64,000 bases of DNA. Source: Cannabis sativa. Taxonomy: Eukaryota; Streptophyta; Magnoliopsida; Rosales; Cannabaceae. A program made the translations under genes and the position numbers. The notes under the pieces are model-generated. The model had not been told where the DNA came from. It did no database searches and worked only from the letters and a program-made list of their open reading frames with translations. The DNA lies in the NCBI RefSeq assembly GCF_029168945.1, contig NC_083606.1:13542041-13606040 (forward strand), read 5' to 3'. Below, piece after piece: positions 24,333 through 35,566 of the stretch. Each line of letters begins with the position of its first letter. The first letter of the stretch is position 1.

Positions 24333-26419
24333 TGTAACGCCATAATGCTAAGGCACGCTACAGTGCTTTTTCAATTACTGTGCAATCTTTGCTAATCAAA
24401 GAAATTTCTCGAAAAACGTGTTAAATTAAAACTTTTGCTTTAAATATTAAACTTTGTATTATAATATAATATTTACAAATCCCGGGATCCCGTTTTCAAA
24501 CCTTGTAAAATTTACTTTTCAAATTATACATTTTAAAATACACAAGTTCTAGACTTTCAAAATACAACTCCCAGATGTCCCGAGACCGAACACTCCAGGT
24601 CGCGCCGCTTGACATGTACAATCCCATCTGAGCTCGGGTTCACTCCTGTTCAGTCATAGCCTTTCCTTTACCTACACATGAAAGTAGAAACTGTGAGTCA
24701 ACAGACTCAGTAAGAAATGCATATAACACATCATATAATTTCCGACCTGTAAATAGGCGCCCATACACCTATTTACAGAGCTTAACAGATGAGTATGAAC
24801 GTTCTAACTAGGATACGACCATGTACCATGTACCACATGCACTCAATATACCATCGTACACTAGTGTAGGTAGGGTATGGACCGCACCTGGAGTACCGTT
24901 AAGTGTTGTACCACAGACACCTTGTACTTTTCCGTACAAGTGCTGGTAACACCATGATGTACTTATAAACATCATACACCTTACCAATGCACTCTGTATC
25001 GCAACCGTACAAGTGTTGGTAGTGTATGAATCACAACAAATAAGCATGCATATATATTAACACATACATACATTCGAATATTCATATCACACATTATACA
25101 CAGTTCTTACCTGTTTTCCGAATTCAAGTGTGCTGGCCAACCTGAACGGAAATCTCGTGCTAGATGGATGCCCTAATCACAACAATTGCAACACAGATGA
25201 GTGACTCACTAAATCACTTTCCGGGACTTAAACTTGAAACTAAACGTTTCCCTATCGATAACCTCATGGCAATACCCTAAATATCTCAAAATTGGCCAAA
25301 ACTAGGGTTCTGGAAATTCCCCCAACAGTGCATCGGCGTTCCCAACCGCATCCCGGGCTTCGGGTCACCAACCGGTCGACCAGGTTGGTACGGACCACCC
25401 AGGCACCGAATTCGTTCTCTTCTTTGGGAACCAAAAATCATCCCCCTTGATTCAATTCAATCCCAAACTTTACCAAACTCTCCAGTATACCTATACAATG
25501 CATAAACATCCATTTCCAATCAACCAATCACAGAACAAACCAATAATTCAATTTATGCCATTAAAGCTCAAAGCTTGAGTTTCCAAAACTCAAGCTTGCT
25601 TAGAACCATTATCAAGCATCAAAACCAGCAACTAGGGACTTAAATCAACTCAAAATAACTCTAGAATTCGAACCCTAAACATTTTAAAACCTAACAGCCC
25701 CAGAAATTCAATTTCACACCTTCAACCTAAGCTTAAAACTTGAAAACCAAAGAAGAGTTCCATTGAAGCTTACCTTAGGTTGCTTCCCCTTGAATCTATG
25801 GCTGAAAACACAGAAAAATCCCAGCCCCTTCCCCCTTGTTCTTGCTGCCTTCGAAGAGAGAGAGAGAGAGAAGAAAGAACTTCTCACCAATTTCTAATTT
25901 TCCAATTTCTTTTCTTTTTTTCTTTTTAATTAAGTTAAGCAATATATTTAACTTATCTTGGCTGAGAAAAAGGGGTGCTAGGTGTCACCAAAATAACCAG
26001 CCACCTAACCTCAAATAGATCAAATGACTAAATTGCCCTTAGACTTAAAACTAGGGTATTTTCAAAGCTAGGGGTAAAATGGTCAAAATCCATAACCCCG
26101 CTCAATCCCGATAATTTATTTTCTCTAAAATATTCCCCACTATGAAATAGGGTTCTAAACTTACCCATGTGATCAATCTAGCCATCCATCGCATTTTCCG
26201 TTGTCGCCGAGCAAAAATTACAAAATTAACATATTTCATATATAAGCTAAATAATACCCCTAGAGTTTAATAAAATCTCCGGAATTGAGAAATTATAACT
26301 CTAATATTTATTTCTAAATATTGGGGTCCACAAATAAATAAATTAATAAATAATAATAAAATAATATAAATTAGTGCTAATTGCCTTTACTAATCCACTT
26401 TACTAGAGCGGTCATTACA
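24333..26419 (-). repeat. Gypsy 5' LTR (right copy)
   Basis: 2087 bp. Nearly identical to 17798-19870 except for a cluster of small insertions at about 25321-25435 and a 2-bp longer GA run near 25856-25871. Confidence 0.9.
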
Positions 26420-26424
26420 TGGTA

Positions 26425-27055
26425 AATATTAGGGCAGGCCTGAGAGTCGATACACTTACCCAGAATGCCTTAACTGTAATAAGCATGATCTGGGCGAGTG
26501 TAGAGGTGAAGGATGTTTCTAGTATGGTGTAACTAGACACTACAAAAGAGACTATCCATAGTTACAGAAAGAAGTACATAAGATAGAGGTAAAGCCTGTT
26601 CCAGCAAGGGTGTTTGGTCTTACAAAGGCTGATGCGAAAGATAGCCCTCCAATTATTACAGGTCAGCTCTCGATCAACAACTCTTATTACTCTATTTATC
26701 TGACTTTGGGCCACTCATTCTTATGCGGCGGCCAGAGTAATTGATAAATTGGGTAGGCCATGTATGATTATGATAAAGGGTTTGGAACCCTACTGGCTGG
26801 TAGAAAATTAGTTATCTCCAAAAGGTGGGTTAGGTCTATACCGATTAGCATCGAGGATAGAGAGTTGAGCGATGATCTAGTGGAATTAGGTTTAGGAAAT
26901 TTTGATATTATACTTGGAATGGATTTCTTGTCCTAGTATGTTGCGAGTGTTGACTATAAGCGACAGATGGTGATCTTCCAACCTAAGGCTGAAGAACCAT
27001 TTGTGTTTGTGGAATCAATTCAGGGATCTTGAATTCCAATAAGCTAGATTGATAT
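26425..27055 (+). pseudogene. Ty3/gypsy gag zinc knuckle and protease fragment, piece 3 of 3
   Basis: Resumes the frame interrupted at 17797: YPECLNCNKHDLGEC, then a damaged CCHC knuckle, VFGLTKADAKDSPPIITGQL, the protease region (where the usual DSGATHSF motif is damaged), and FDIILGMDFL followed by MVIFQPKAEEPFVFVESIQGS. It stops near 27055, before any reverse transcriptase, and no 3' LTR follows. CACTA-like non-coding DNA adjoins. Confidence 0.7.
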
Positions 27056-27723
27056 TGCAAGCGAAAGACCACCACTGCAACTCCATAATAACTCACAATC
27101 TTAACAAGAAACCCCTAATAAAATTTACAGAATTAAAAATAATGCATTGTACCATAGTATTAAATTATTAAAGATTAAATTCTTACTTTAATAAACGTTT
27201 AGATTCAATGTTTTTATGTCTAAAATCTGGTCATCGAAGCTACAAGCAACACAACAGCACCAACACACTCACTTTGTGCTTACAAGATTATTCTAATAGC
27301 GATAATATCTTTTTGGGTGTTAAAAATGATAAAGTTTGCAAAAAAATTAAAAGAAAATGGTGGAGAAATTAATGGGAATTCGAGGCTGAATCAATAGTGG
27401 TTGGTGAATCAATAGTGGTTGGTGAGGGCTTCGGCTGGGTATTTTGGGAGGAGATGGATGTTGGAGGAGACGAAGTAATTCATTAGGGTTTGTTGAGTGA
27501 ATTTTAAGACCATATAGAGTCGATTATTATGTAATAACCGACTCCATAGGGGCACACATACATGTGTCTCCTATGGAGTCGGTTATTACATAATAACTGA
27601 CTTGGTAAGCCTTTCAAAATTACATGTGTCCTCTATGGAGTCAATTATTTCATAATAACCGACTCCATAGGTTTTTTCATGAGACTAAAATAATTGCTTC
27701 TAAAGGTCGATTTTGTAGTGGTG
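27056..27723 (-). repeat. Right-hand terminal region of the CACTA-like element
   Basis: Mostly non-coding. 27490-27670 has three or four copies in both orientations of (A)ATAACCGACTCCATAGG, and ends TTTTGTAGTGGTG at 27723. A tandem duplication, GAATCAATAGTGGTTGGTGA, occurs near 27388-27422. On the minus strand this would be the 5' end of the element. Confidence 0.55.
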
Positions 27724-28170
27724 TTTTTACTATCTCTGCTTAGTCTATTTCATAGTCTAATCTTTTAGTATTTGCTACTGTAGGTGAATATTTGCATATC
27801 TGTAAGTATGTGTTGTTTTTCTATTCGAATACTTTCTATTTTTGGTATTTTCTAATCTTCTCTGACAACATGGGAATTTACTTGCCAAATATATTGGACA
27901 TTTTATCAGTGCAAATTTGCACCAACAAAATTATATGAACTTTAGAAATTTATTTGCACCAAATGACAGTTTCTTTTATCACTTTTGCCGGCGCAATTAA
28001 TGAACCGCACCGGTAAAAGGGGACCTTCGGTGGCACATATTTTTTCCGACAAAATTTTAGCTGAATTATTTAGAGCTTCTTATCTCATCTTTTGCAGGCA
28101 ACTTTTGCCGGCATATATGGCGAAATGCGGAGGCAAAAGTTACAATTCTTGTGATGATATAATTCAATAA
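27724..28170. repeat. Another CACTA/MITE-like terminus
   Basis: Repeated, partly inverted motifs CTTTTGCCGGCG, CACCGGTAAAAG, ACTTTTGCCGGCA and GGAGGCAAAAGT at 27980-28142 end in ACAATTCTTGTGATG. The minus strand reads CATCACAAGAATTG, like an En/Spm-type terminus. The partner end was not located. Confidence 0.4.
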
Positions 28171-28245
28171 TTGTAGTAGTAGTTTCTGGTTTATGTTCAC
28201 CAGACTCTAATTGCTTGACTTGTTTTGTAGATATGGGATAAATTT

Positions 28246-28443
28246 TAGCTTCACAAAAAAATATTTTTTGAGGCTTTGACAAGGAAGATCTCGAATTGCA
28301 CAGAGAAGAATGCTGAGAAAAAAAATATATGGGTATATAGTCTTGCTCAGGACAATCATTTGGGCGATCCCGAGGTTGATGAGTCCATTGAAGGAGATGA
28401 CCTGGCCCTAGGGTTGAATTATCTTTTAAGGGGATCATGTTAA
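28246..28443 (+). CDS. Unidentified short open segment
   Basis: 65 codons open to a TAA at 28441-28443, with mixed, protein-like composition: FEALTRKISNCTEKNAEK, then YSLAQDNHLGDPEVDESI and GDDLALGLNYLLRGSC. A TTTTGTAG acceptor-like site ends at 28230, but an in-frame TAG lies between it and the segment. I do not recognise it. It may be the last exon of a captured or broken gene. Confidence 0.25.
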
Positions 28444-29201
28444 AGATAAAATTTGGGCTAGACTTTAAGTATCATGAGAGGTGTGTTAGGCTTAGGATAA
28501 ATCACTTATCCCATTTAATAATTATTGTATTTAAAATATTACAAAATTTTATTATAAGGTTTCAGTATTACATTAGTTGATGATTTGTGCACCCGCCCAC
28601 ATGCACTAGATTGCTCCATATCACATTTTTGTGGTAAGTCTACGCTGTTTCAAAATCTGTGTGGTCCCGTCAGTTTTTTGTTATGAGATTTCACTTATTT
28701 TTGTGGCGCACTAAAACATATTTCTATTAGTATTTAGCTTCTTGTTTTCACTATGTAAAGTACGTAAGAACTCAGAAAGCCTAGAAAAGTTTATGCTTCC
28801 TACCTTTTTCTTACTCACTTTATTCTTTCCTTTTTCTTCCTTAAAGGTTTCACCTTAAAGGTGAGAAGTAGAGACTAAAGGTTTTTCTCTTTTTTTTTTT
28901 TTTGATTAGAAGGGACTAAGGTTTTTGGAGAAAGCTTTTTAATCATAAGGGAGAAAGGTTTCACATTTTTTTTTTTTCTGTTTTTATTTTTTCATGGGAG
29001 TTATGAAGTTTTCCTCATTGGGAGAAGAAAGGAGAAGAAGAACTGGGGAAGAATGAATAAGTTTCACTATTCCTCACTGTGAGAAGAAAGATTAACAAGA
29101 AATGGGGGGAAGAATGTGAATCTTTTTTGCTTATTAGAGGGATTTTATAGACAGTAGGCTCTATTATCACAAAGCTATATTAAAACATAAGGCTATATTA
29201 A
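28444..29201. other. Non-coding stretch with T-rich and purine-rich runs
   Basis: No ORF. It has long poly-T runs near 28891-28902 and 28969-28978 and repeated AAGGTTT/GAGAAG motifs at 28840-29110. It ends in the ATTAA target site of the next element. Confidence 0.5.
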
Positions 29202-29286
29202 TGTAATATCCAGTTTATATACATATATTGGTATTTGGTATATTAAGTGTGATACAATTAAATTATTATTATTATTATTATTTTTA

Positions 29287-29336
<50 letters not shown>

Positions 29337-31385
29337 GTTGTTGTTATTGTTGTTATTGTGCGTGTGTGATTAGAAAAAAATGATATATATATATATATTA
29401 AATAGTGAGATAAATAAATAGTGAAGCATTAGATTAGTTAGTTAGTTTAAAATTTAAAATTTAAATTTAAATCAGCATAATTTTATCGGATTAGTTAGAT
29501 ATTTATTTTTAAATTTAAACCTATTATACGATATGTTATATACGTATATACTCTAGAACCCTAGCAGCCAGATAGTATCGTATTCCTTTATTCTCACCAT
29601 CTCTCAATTTCCTTTTTTTTTATTCTCTCTATTGAACCAAATCAATTGTTTTAATCTTAAGAGCTTCGGGGTTAGCAATCAACCGATCATCGTTCCGTGT
29701 CTTCGAAATCTTCAGGTAAAATTCGTACTTGTTTTTATTTTCGTTTTTCAGAGAAATAGGCTTTCATAAAACTATCATATCTCTCTCCCCATATGTCCGT
29801 TTTCAGTGATCTAGGTACCGTTTTAAAGATAATTTAATGATCTATATTTTTTATGAAGAAACTCTTTCCTAATTCTGAGTATTTCGATGTCAAAAATTCA
29901 TGTTTTACAGACTGTCGATTTACAGTTTTTTTAAAAATTTCTTTCCGATATTACCTTAGTAAAAGTGTGATATCTCTCTCGATATCTATTATTTTACAGC
30001 GATTCTTGTACTGTTAGAAAGATAATTCAATAATTTATATTTTCTTTGAAGAAACCTTTCCATAGTTCGGAGTTCTTACCAGTCAAAAGTTAGGATCTTT
30101 ACTCGGTTATGGTATTTCGTTTTAAGTTTCGTTTCAGAAAAAGTGTCTTCAGTAAAAATTCAATATCTCTCTCAATTTTGATCCATTTTAAAAGATCTTT
30201 ATCTCGTTTTAAAGCTTAGAAAAATAGCTACATTTTTTATGAAGAAAGTATTGTCTAGATCAGGGTGTAACTATTTTTAAAACATTTATTTTTAGGCTGT
30301 ATTCAGAAATCAGCGTGATCCAGAATTTTAAAGAAACTGTTTTGAGAAAACATGCATAACTCCTAGATTATAGCTCCAATTTTGATGATCTTTATACCGT
30401 TAGAAAGGTCTTTCAATTAACTAAAAACTTTGTGAACAGTAGGACTTCTAATTCAAACGTTTTATATGTCAAATTCTAGGTTAAACTTGCTGTACAGTAA
30501 GAGTAATAAATATATTGAGTTTATCGGTGGACTAAGGGTTTCACTAATTGTTATAGGGCCTAGAAGGTATCGTAAGAGTTAATTACAGCGGAGTTGAGGT
30601 AAGGAAAAATAATTATACTTTATACTTGCTTTTTATATGGTTTGAGTATCTAGTATGACTGCTTGAATAAATTGTATTGAAACTGTGGAATGTGATAGTT
30701 TCGGTGAAATAGTGTTTTATCGATGAATTGTATATGGATGTTTAATCATGTTCCAGGTACTTGGAAGTGGTTGGAAACCACACATGTATGGTGATGTGGT
30801 AAGTGAGGCAGTGTACGTAAGGGTGCACTGGTTATTGGTACTGCGTTCTGGTTAAGAACGTAAGACACTCCAGATTTGTATGGAAGCTGGAGTGTGATTG
30901 TGAGTGTGAGTGTGTGGTATTTCAGTATTTGTGTGGCTGCCTCTATTTATACTTATGATTAGGTTGTTGTATGTTTGATGTATATGTTTGTGCTATGATG
31001 TGTGAATGCTGGTACATAGTATTGTGTTTTTCCTTGCGGGCTTTGCAGCTCACCCCTTATTTACCCCCTATGTGCAGATAAGTAAGCCTGTAAGCTTTCG
31101 GTGACAAGTTGAGTCTGGGCAGCATGGGGTGTATCTCGTGTGATCATGTAACTGCGTGTGGTCTTGGCCATCTTCCGCTGAAAGTTCTTTTTTTTTAATT
31201 TATTAAACTTATCGAGGATGTTGTCGTTTAAATTTTCTATTACTTTTCCCTAAGTGGTAATACTTTATTTTCAACTGGGTACCCATGTTTTGAAAAGTGT
31301 TTTTTTTTTAAAAATAAAGGCAACATTAGTATCTTAACGCCAGTTTATTTATGGCATCTTATTTTACGTAAGTAAGGGCGTTACA
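29202..31385 (+). repeat. Gypsy 5' LTR with ATT/GTT microsatellite
   Basis: 2184 bp. A trinucleotide run of ATT then GTT at 29262-29357 accounts for most of the length difference from the 3' LTR. Confidence 0.93.
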
Positions 31386-31388
31386 AAA

Positions 31389-31400
31389 TGGTACCAGAGC
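31389..31400 (+). other. Primer-binding site, gypsy element
   Basis: TGGTACCAGAGC, one base different from the common initiator-Met site, three bases after the LTR. Confidence 0.85.
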
Positions 31401-31839
31401 CACAGTTACATTGATCTTGAATTCACGCGACATACACACCATCGCTGCAAAGGATCAACTTGTCATCAAGTATGTATGCTTTATATATGTTATGTCTTAT
31501 ATGTTAAATTTGGTTTAGTCTTTATCTTTTGATTTTCCTTTAGTTAGCTAGAAGTTTAGGGTATGGTTAATCGAAACAATTAACTGATTCTTCGGAGTTA
31601 GAATTATAGTATAACTCAAACAATTTTCTTATTAGTGTAATTTTTTTTTTATGAGTGAAGATTATTTATTTATTTATTTATTTATTTTACATGGTGAATT
31701 GTTGCTTGATGATTTACGTTTTTTTTTTAGTTTATATAATTTAGTGTATAGATATTTCCTTTTTGAGCGAGATACATCTTTGGTTATTTTTCTTATCGAT
31801 ACCATCTCCTTTCTTTTGAAGAACAAGTTAAGGGATTTG

Positions 31840-32873
31840 ATGGAAAACGGTGAACCCAGAAGATCAACCCGCTTGAATGAAAGAGCGGCTGTAAGAGACC
31901 GAGCTAGAGGTCGAGGGCGAGGATGTGCTCGCGGTCGAGGCAGGGGAAACCAGCATGTCCCTGCCGAGGCGGTGATCCAGGAGAATCAAAATGCCCCTGT
32001 AAATGGACAACAACCAGGTCAAGGTGGGGGTAACCACGAAGTCCCTGCTGGGGTAGTTGGTCAAGAACACCAAAACGCCCCTGTAGTGGTGCCACCACAA
32101 CAAGAAGATTTGGCGCAAGAAGTTGCTCGTCTCAAGGAAGAAATTAGGAAGCGAGATGAAGAGGCTCACAACCGTCAGGAACAACCCAATCAAGGACAAC
32201 ATCAATTTTTGCCGGTGCAATACATGCCTGTGCCGGAGGGTTGATGGGAACCAATATATGAAAGGTTCCGCAAGCAACACCCACCAAATTTTGAAGGGCT
32301 CAGATCCAATGGAAGCTGAGGAATGGTTAAGAACAGTGGAAGGTATTGTTGAGTACATGCGGCTCGGTAACGGAGATAGTGTAGCTTGTGCTGCTAGTTT
32401 ATTGAAAAAGGATGCCCGCATCTGGTGGGATGTTATTAAACAAACACGGGATGTGGCCGCAATGACCTGGGCTGACTTTGTACAAGTTTTTAACAAAAAA
32501 TACTACAGTGAAGCAATACGCTCAGCTAGAGTTAATGAGTTCACAAACACGAGGCGGGGTAAGTCTACGATTCTGAGTATGCTCGCCAATTTGACGGATT
32601 AGCAAAGTTTGCCACGGATCTGGTTCCTGCGAGTTTATGAGGATTCATCGTTTTACTGAAGGGCTCGACTCCCGAATAAGTCGGGACATAGCGATGTCAG
32701 GAGTAAGGGCAACCACGTATGCTGAGGTACTAGAAAAAGCCCTAGAAGCTGAGTTGTGTGAAAGTCGTATACAGAAAGACAATACAGCAAGGTGGGAGGC
32801 CAGAAAGGCCAGTAATGGAGGTGGTGATAACAAAAGAAAAGCGCAAGTAACCAACGAACGAAGCCGACAATAG
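31840..32873 (+). pseudogene. Gypsy gag, frameshifted
   Basis: The likely start is the ATG at 31840 (MENGEPRRSTRLNERAAVRD); the in-frame upstream sequence is T-rich leader. An Arg/Gly-rich region (RGRGRGCARGRGRG) and a coiled-coil-like stretch (EVARLKEEIRKRDEEAHN) follow, ending in a stop at 32242-32244. The Retrotrans_gag core continues in another frame (EAEEWLRTVEGIVEYMRL, WADFVQVFNKKYY) to 32602. After another shift it reads MRIHRFTEGLDSRISRDI, then ATTYAEVLEKALEAE, to 32873. Two to three frame breaks prevent full-length Gag. Confidence 0.85.
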
Positions 32874-32914
32874 AAACAAGATAGGGTCCAATAACTACAA
32901 AGGGAAGAAGCCAT

Positions 32915-33535
32915 ATGTGGAGTACCCCCTATGCCCAACATGTGGTCGTAAGCATCCGGGAGAATGTCGGCGAAAGGCAAGACTGTTACAAGTGTGGGCA
33001 ACCGAGCCACTATAAGAAGGACTGTCCACAAAAAGGTGATCAACTCAAGGATGACAAACTTGTCCCAGCTCGAGTATTTGCACTAACCAGAGGGGAGGCT
33101 GAGACTAGTAACACTGTGGTTGCAGGTCAGATTTCTATCTCTGGAAAACTATGTACTGTTTTATTTGATTCTGGAGCTACGCACTCATTTATTGCTTTAA
33201 AGATGATAGATAAGTTAGAACTACCGTATGTAAACTTTAGTTATAAGTTCATGACGGAGTTGCCCTCGGGCGAGGTTATGATATCATCTAGAGGAGTGCG
33301 GGATGCGCCAATAAGGATTGCGGTACAAGGAACTTAGTGGAGATCCGATAGAGTGGAGATGAGGGATTACGATCTTATCTTGGGTATGGATTGGCTATCA
33401 CGACATGGAGCAACAATAGCTATCGCCGAAAGAGGACGGTGACTTTCACCCCCGAATACGGGAGAGGCATTCATATTTGAAGGAATCAAAGTCAAGTCAA
33501 GCTTACCGCTAGTTACAGCCCTGAAGGCACAAAAG
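32915..33535 (+). pseudogene. Gypsy zinc knuckle and aspartic protease, interrupted
   Basis: 32915-33337 carries the CCHC knuckle CYKCGQPSHYKKDC, the linker VFALTRGEAETSN, and the protease active site LFDSGATHSFI (catalytic Asp present). A stop at 33335-33337 and frame changes cut the domain. Another frame then gives YDLILGMDWLSRHGA at about 33370-33414. The pol frame reopens at 33536. Confidence 0.85.
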
Positions 33536-35566
33536 ATGATACGTGCGGAATGTCAAGCATACTTGGCCAGCATAGTAGACAAGTCCAGAGAAACCACCCT
33601 CAAGCCAGAGAATGTCCACATAGTATGTGAATTCCAAGAAGTTTTTCCGGAAGACCTACCAGGGCTACCCCCAGATAGAGAGATAGAATTTGTGATTGAG
33701 TTAGCGCCAGGCACAGCACCAATCTCGAGGGCTCCATACCGCATGGCTCCCAATGAATTGAAGGAATTGAAGGCTCAACTACAAGATCTTTTAGACAAGG
33801 GGTTCATTAGACCTAGTTACTCACCTTGGGGTGCGCCAGTGTTGTTCGTCAAGAAGAAGGACGGTAGTATGCGGATGTGTATAGACTATCGAGAGCTGAA
33901 CAAAGTGACTATAAAGAACAAGTATCCCTTGCCTCGCATCGATGATTTGTTTGATCAGTTACAAGGGGCGATCGTCTTTTCAAAGATCGACTTGAGATCT
34001 GGGTACCACCAATTGAAAGTCCGAGAGGAAGATATAGCAAAGACGGCATTTCGAACACGGTATGGGCATTATGAATTTCTAGTGATGTCATTTGGGTTAA
34101 CCAATGCCCCAGCAGCCTTCATGGATTTAATGAATAGAGTATTCAAGGAATATCTTGACAAGTTTGTGGTGGTATTCATTGATGACATACTCATTTATTC
34201 AAGGACAATGGAAGAGCATGAGGAACACTTAAGGCTAACTCTAAGTAGACTCAAAGAGCACCAATTGTACGCCAAATTCAAAAAGTGTGAGTTCTGGTTG
34301 GAGAAAGTGGCGTTTCTAGGCCATATAGTGTCCAAAGATGGGGTAGAGGTGGACCCTGCGAAAATTGAAGCAGTGAAGAGCTGGCCAAAACCAAAAACCG
34401 CAAGTGAGGTTCGGAGTTTTCTCGGACTAGCTGGATATTATAGGAGATTCGTTGAAGGGTTCTCAAAAATAGCCACACCATTGACGAATTTGACTCGAAA
34501 GCAACAAAAATTTGCATGGACAGATAAATGTGAGGAAAGCTTTCAGACATTGAAAGATAAACTCATAACGGCACACAATCTGTGTGTTCCAACTAACAAA
34601 GACAAATTTGTAGTATATTGCGACGCATCAAAGCAAGGGCTCGGCTGTGTGTTGATGCAGAATGAGAAGGTGGTAGCCTATGCCTCTAGGCAGCTAAAGG
34701 AGTATGAGACAAGGTACCCAACTCATGACTTAGAGTTGGCAGCAGTGGTCTTTGCATTGAAAATCTGGAGGCACTACCTCTATGGAGAGAAGTATGAAAT
34801 ATACACAGATCACAAAAGCCTAAAATACTTCTTTACGCAGAAAGAGCTCAACATGAGACAGAGGCGGTGGTTGGAACTAGTAAAAGATTACGATTGTGAG
34901 ATACTGTACCATCCTGGAAAGGCTAATGTAGTGGCGGATGCACTTAGCAGACGCAACTATGCAAGCTTATCAATGTTAAGGGCATTAAAAGTGCCGTTGC
35001 AACAGGAAATCGAGAGATCTGGAATAGAGTTAGTAACAGGAAAGCTAGCTAACCTCACAATTGAATCAAATTTATTAGAGAATATCAAAGAAGAACAAGC
35101 CCAAGATGGGTTTTTAATCAAGAAGCGGGTCGAACTACAAAATGGGAAAGTCGGGGATTTCTCAGTTAATGAAGAGGGTATTCTACTATACAAGGCAAGG
35201 GTGTGTGTACCTAAGAAAGCGGAGTTGCAATCAAAAATCTTACAAGAGACGCACACTACACCCTATTCTTTACACCCAGGATCAACCAAAATGTACAACG
35301 ATCTGAAAGGTAGGTATTGGTGGCCGGGTATGAAAAATGATATAGCAGAATTTGTAGCAAAATGTCTTACCTGCCAGCAAGTTAAGGCCGAACACCAGAG
35401 ACCTGCAGGGCTGTTGCAATCTCTTGATATTCCTGAGTGGAAATGGGAAGATATTGCTATGGATTTTGTGACAGGGTTAACGAAGAACAGCAAACAACAG
35501 GATTCCATCTGGGTGATTATCGACAGACTCACTAAATCAGCACATTTTTACGCTCGTGCGCACTAA
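33536..35566 (+). CDS. Gypsy Pol: reverse transcriptase, RNase H, integrase N-part (676 codons open)
   Basis: The longest ORF of the window. RT spans about residues 40-330: [35 protein letters not shown], and the catalytic Asp pair in FIDDILIY at residues 216-217. RNase H spans about 355-470: [10 protein letters not shown] with its Asp near residue 363, TDHKSLKYF, and the VVADALSRR end. The integrase zinc finger is at about 575-620 ([12 protein letters not shown] to [11 protein letters not shown]). The integrase core starts near 640 ([16 protein letters not shown]). The frame is lost at 35566 and the core continues in the frame from 35556. RT and RNase H look intact. Integrase is split, so the copy is not autonomous unless frames are bypassed or the break is an assembly error. 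Confidence 0.92.
   Translation: MIRAECQAYLASIVDKSRETTLKPENVHIVCEFQEVFPEDLPGLPPDREIEFVIELAPGTAPISRAPYRMAPNELKELKAQLQDLLDKGFIRPSYSPWGAPVLFVKKKDGSMRMCIDYRELNKVTIKNKYPLPRIDDLFDQLQGAIVFSKIDLRSGYHQLKVREEDIAKTAFRTRYGHYEFLVMSFGLTNAPAAFMDLMNRVFKEYLDKFVVVFIDDILIYSRTMEEHEEHLRLTLSRLKEHQLYAKFKKCEFWLEKVAFLGHIVSKDGVEVDPAKIEAVKSWPKPKTASEVRSFLGLAGYYRRFVEGFSKIATPLTNLTRKQQKFAWTDKCEESFQTLKDKLITAHNLCVPTNKDKFVVYCDASKQGLGCVLMQNEKVVAYASRQLKEYETRYPTHDLELAAVVFALKIWRHYLYGEKYEIYTDHKSLKYFFTQKELNMRQRRWLELVKDYDCEILYHPGKANVVADALSRRNYASLSMLRALKVPLQQEIERSGIELVTGKLANLTIESNLLENIKEEQAQDGFLIKKRVELQNGKVGDFSVNEEGILLYKARVCVPKKAELQSKILQETHTTPYSLHPGSTKMYNDLKGRYWWPGMKNDIAEFVAKCLTCQQVKAEHQRPAGLLQSLDIPEWKWEDIAMDFVTGLTKNSKQQDSIWVIIDRLTKSAHFYARAH

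Larger units (their letters stand above)
17798..26419 (-). mobile_element. Ty3/gypsy LTR retrotransposon (Tekay/Del-like), minus strand, defective
   Basis: The LTRs are 17798-19870 (2073 bp) and 24333-26419 (2087 bp), with ends TGTAAC and TTACA. A perfect 5-bp TSD, TGGTA, lies at 17793-17797 and 26420-26424. On the minus strand the primer site TGGTATCAGAGC (24317-24328) follows the 5' LTR. The purine tract AACGGGGGGATAAT adjoins the 3' LTR at about 19871-19884. Pol order is PR, RT, RNase H, INT, as expected for gypsy. Coding parts contain a Gag deletion and many breaks, while the LTRs are nearly identical outside one patch. Confidence 0.93.
5015..27723 (-). mobile_element. Decayed CACTA-like element split by nested insertions
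   Basis: The left end is CACTACTACAAAA at 5015. The right end TTTTGTAGTGGTG (27711-27723) is its inverted partner with one mismatch. Both ends have subterminal repeats of one type: AACCAACGCCATAGGGG and relatives at 5120-5250, and AACCGACTCCATAGGGG and relatives at 27510-27670, in both orientations. Minus-strand exons of a TNP1/Ulp1-type gene lie at 5546-6738. No 3-bp TSD is clear (AAT versus TTT), so the two ends could belong to separate elements of one family. If it is one element, its own DNA is only about 2.5 kb and the rest is inserted. Confidence 0.55.

Noticed and set aside
18273..25047. 79-codon ORFs at 18273-18512 and 24808-25047
   Set aside because: Identical positions in the two gypsy LTRs; a chance frame in untranslated LTR sequence.
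31864..33043. Minus-strand ORFs of 210 and 132 codons
   Set aside because: Antisense to the gypsy gag and pol frames, which carry recognisable domains on the plus strand.
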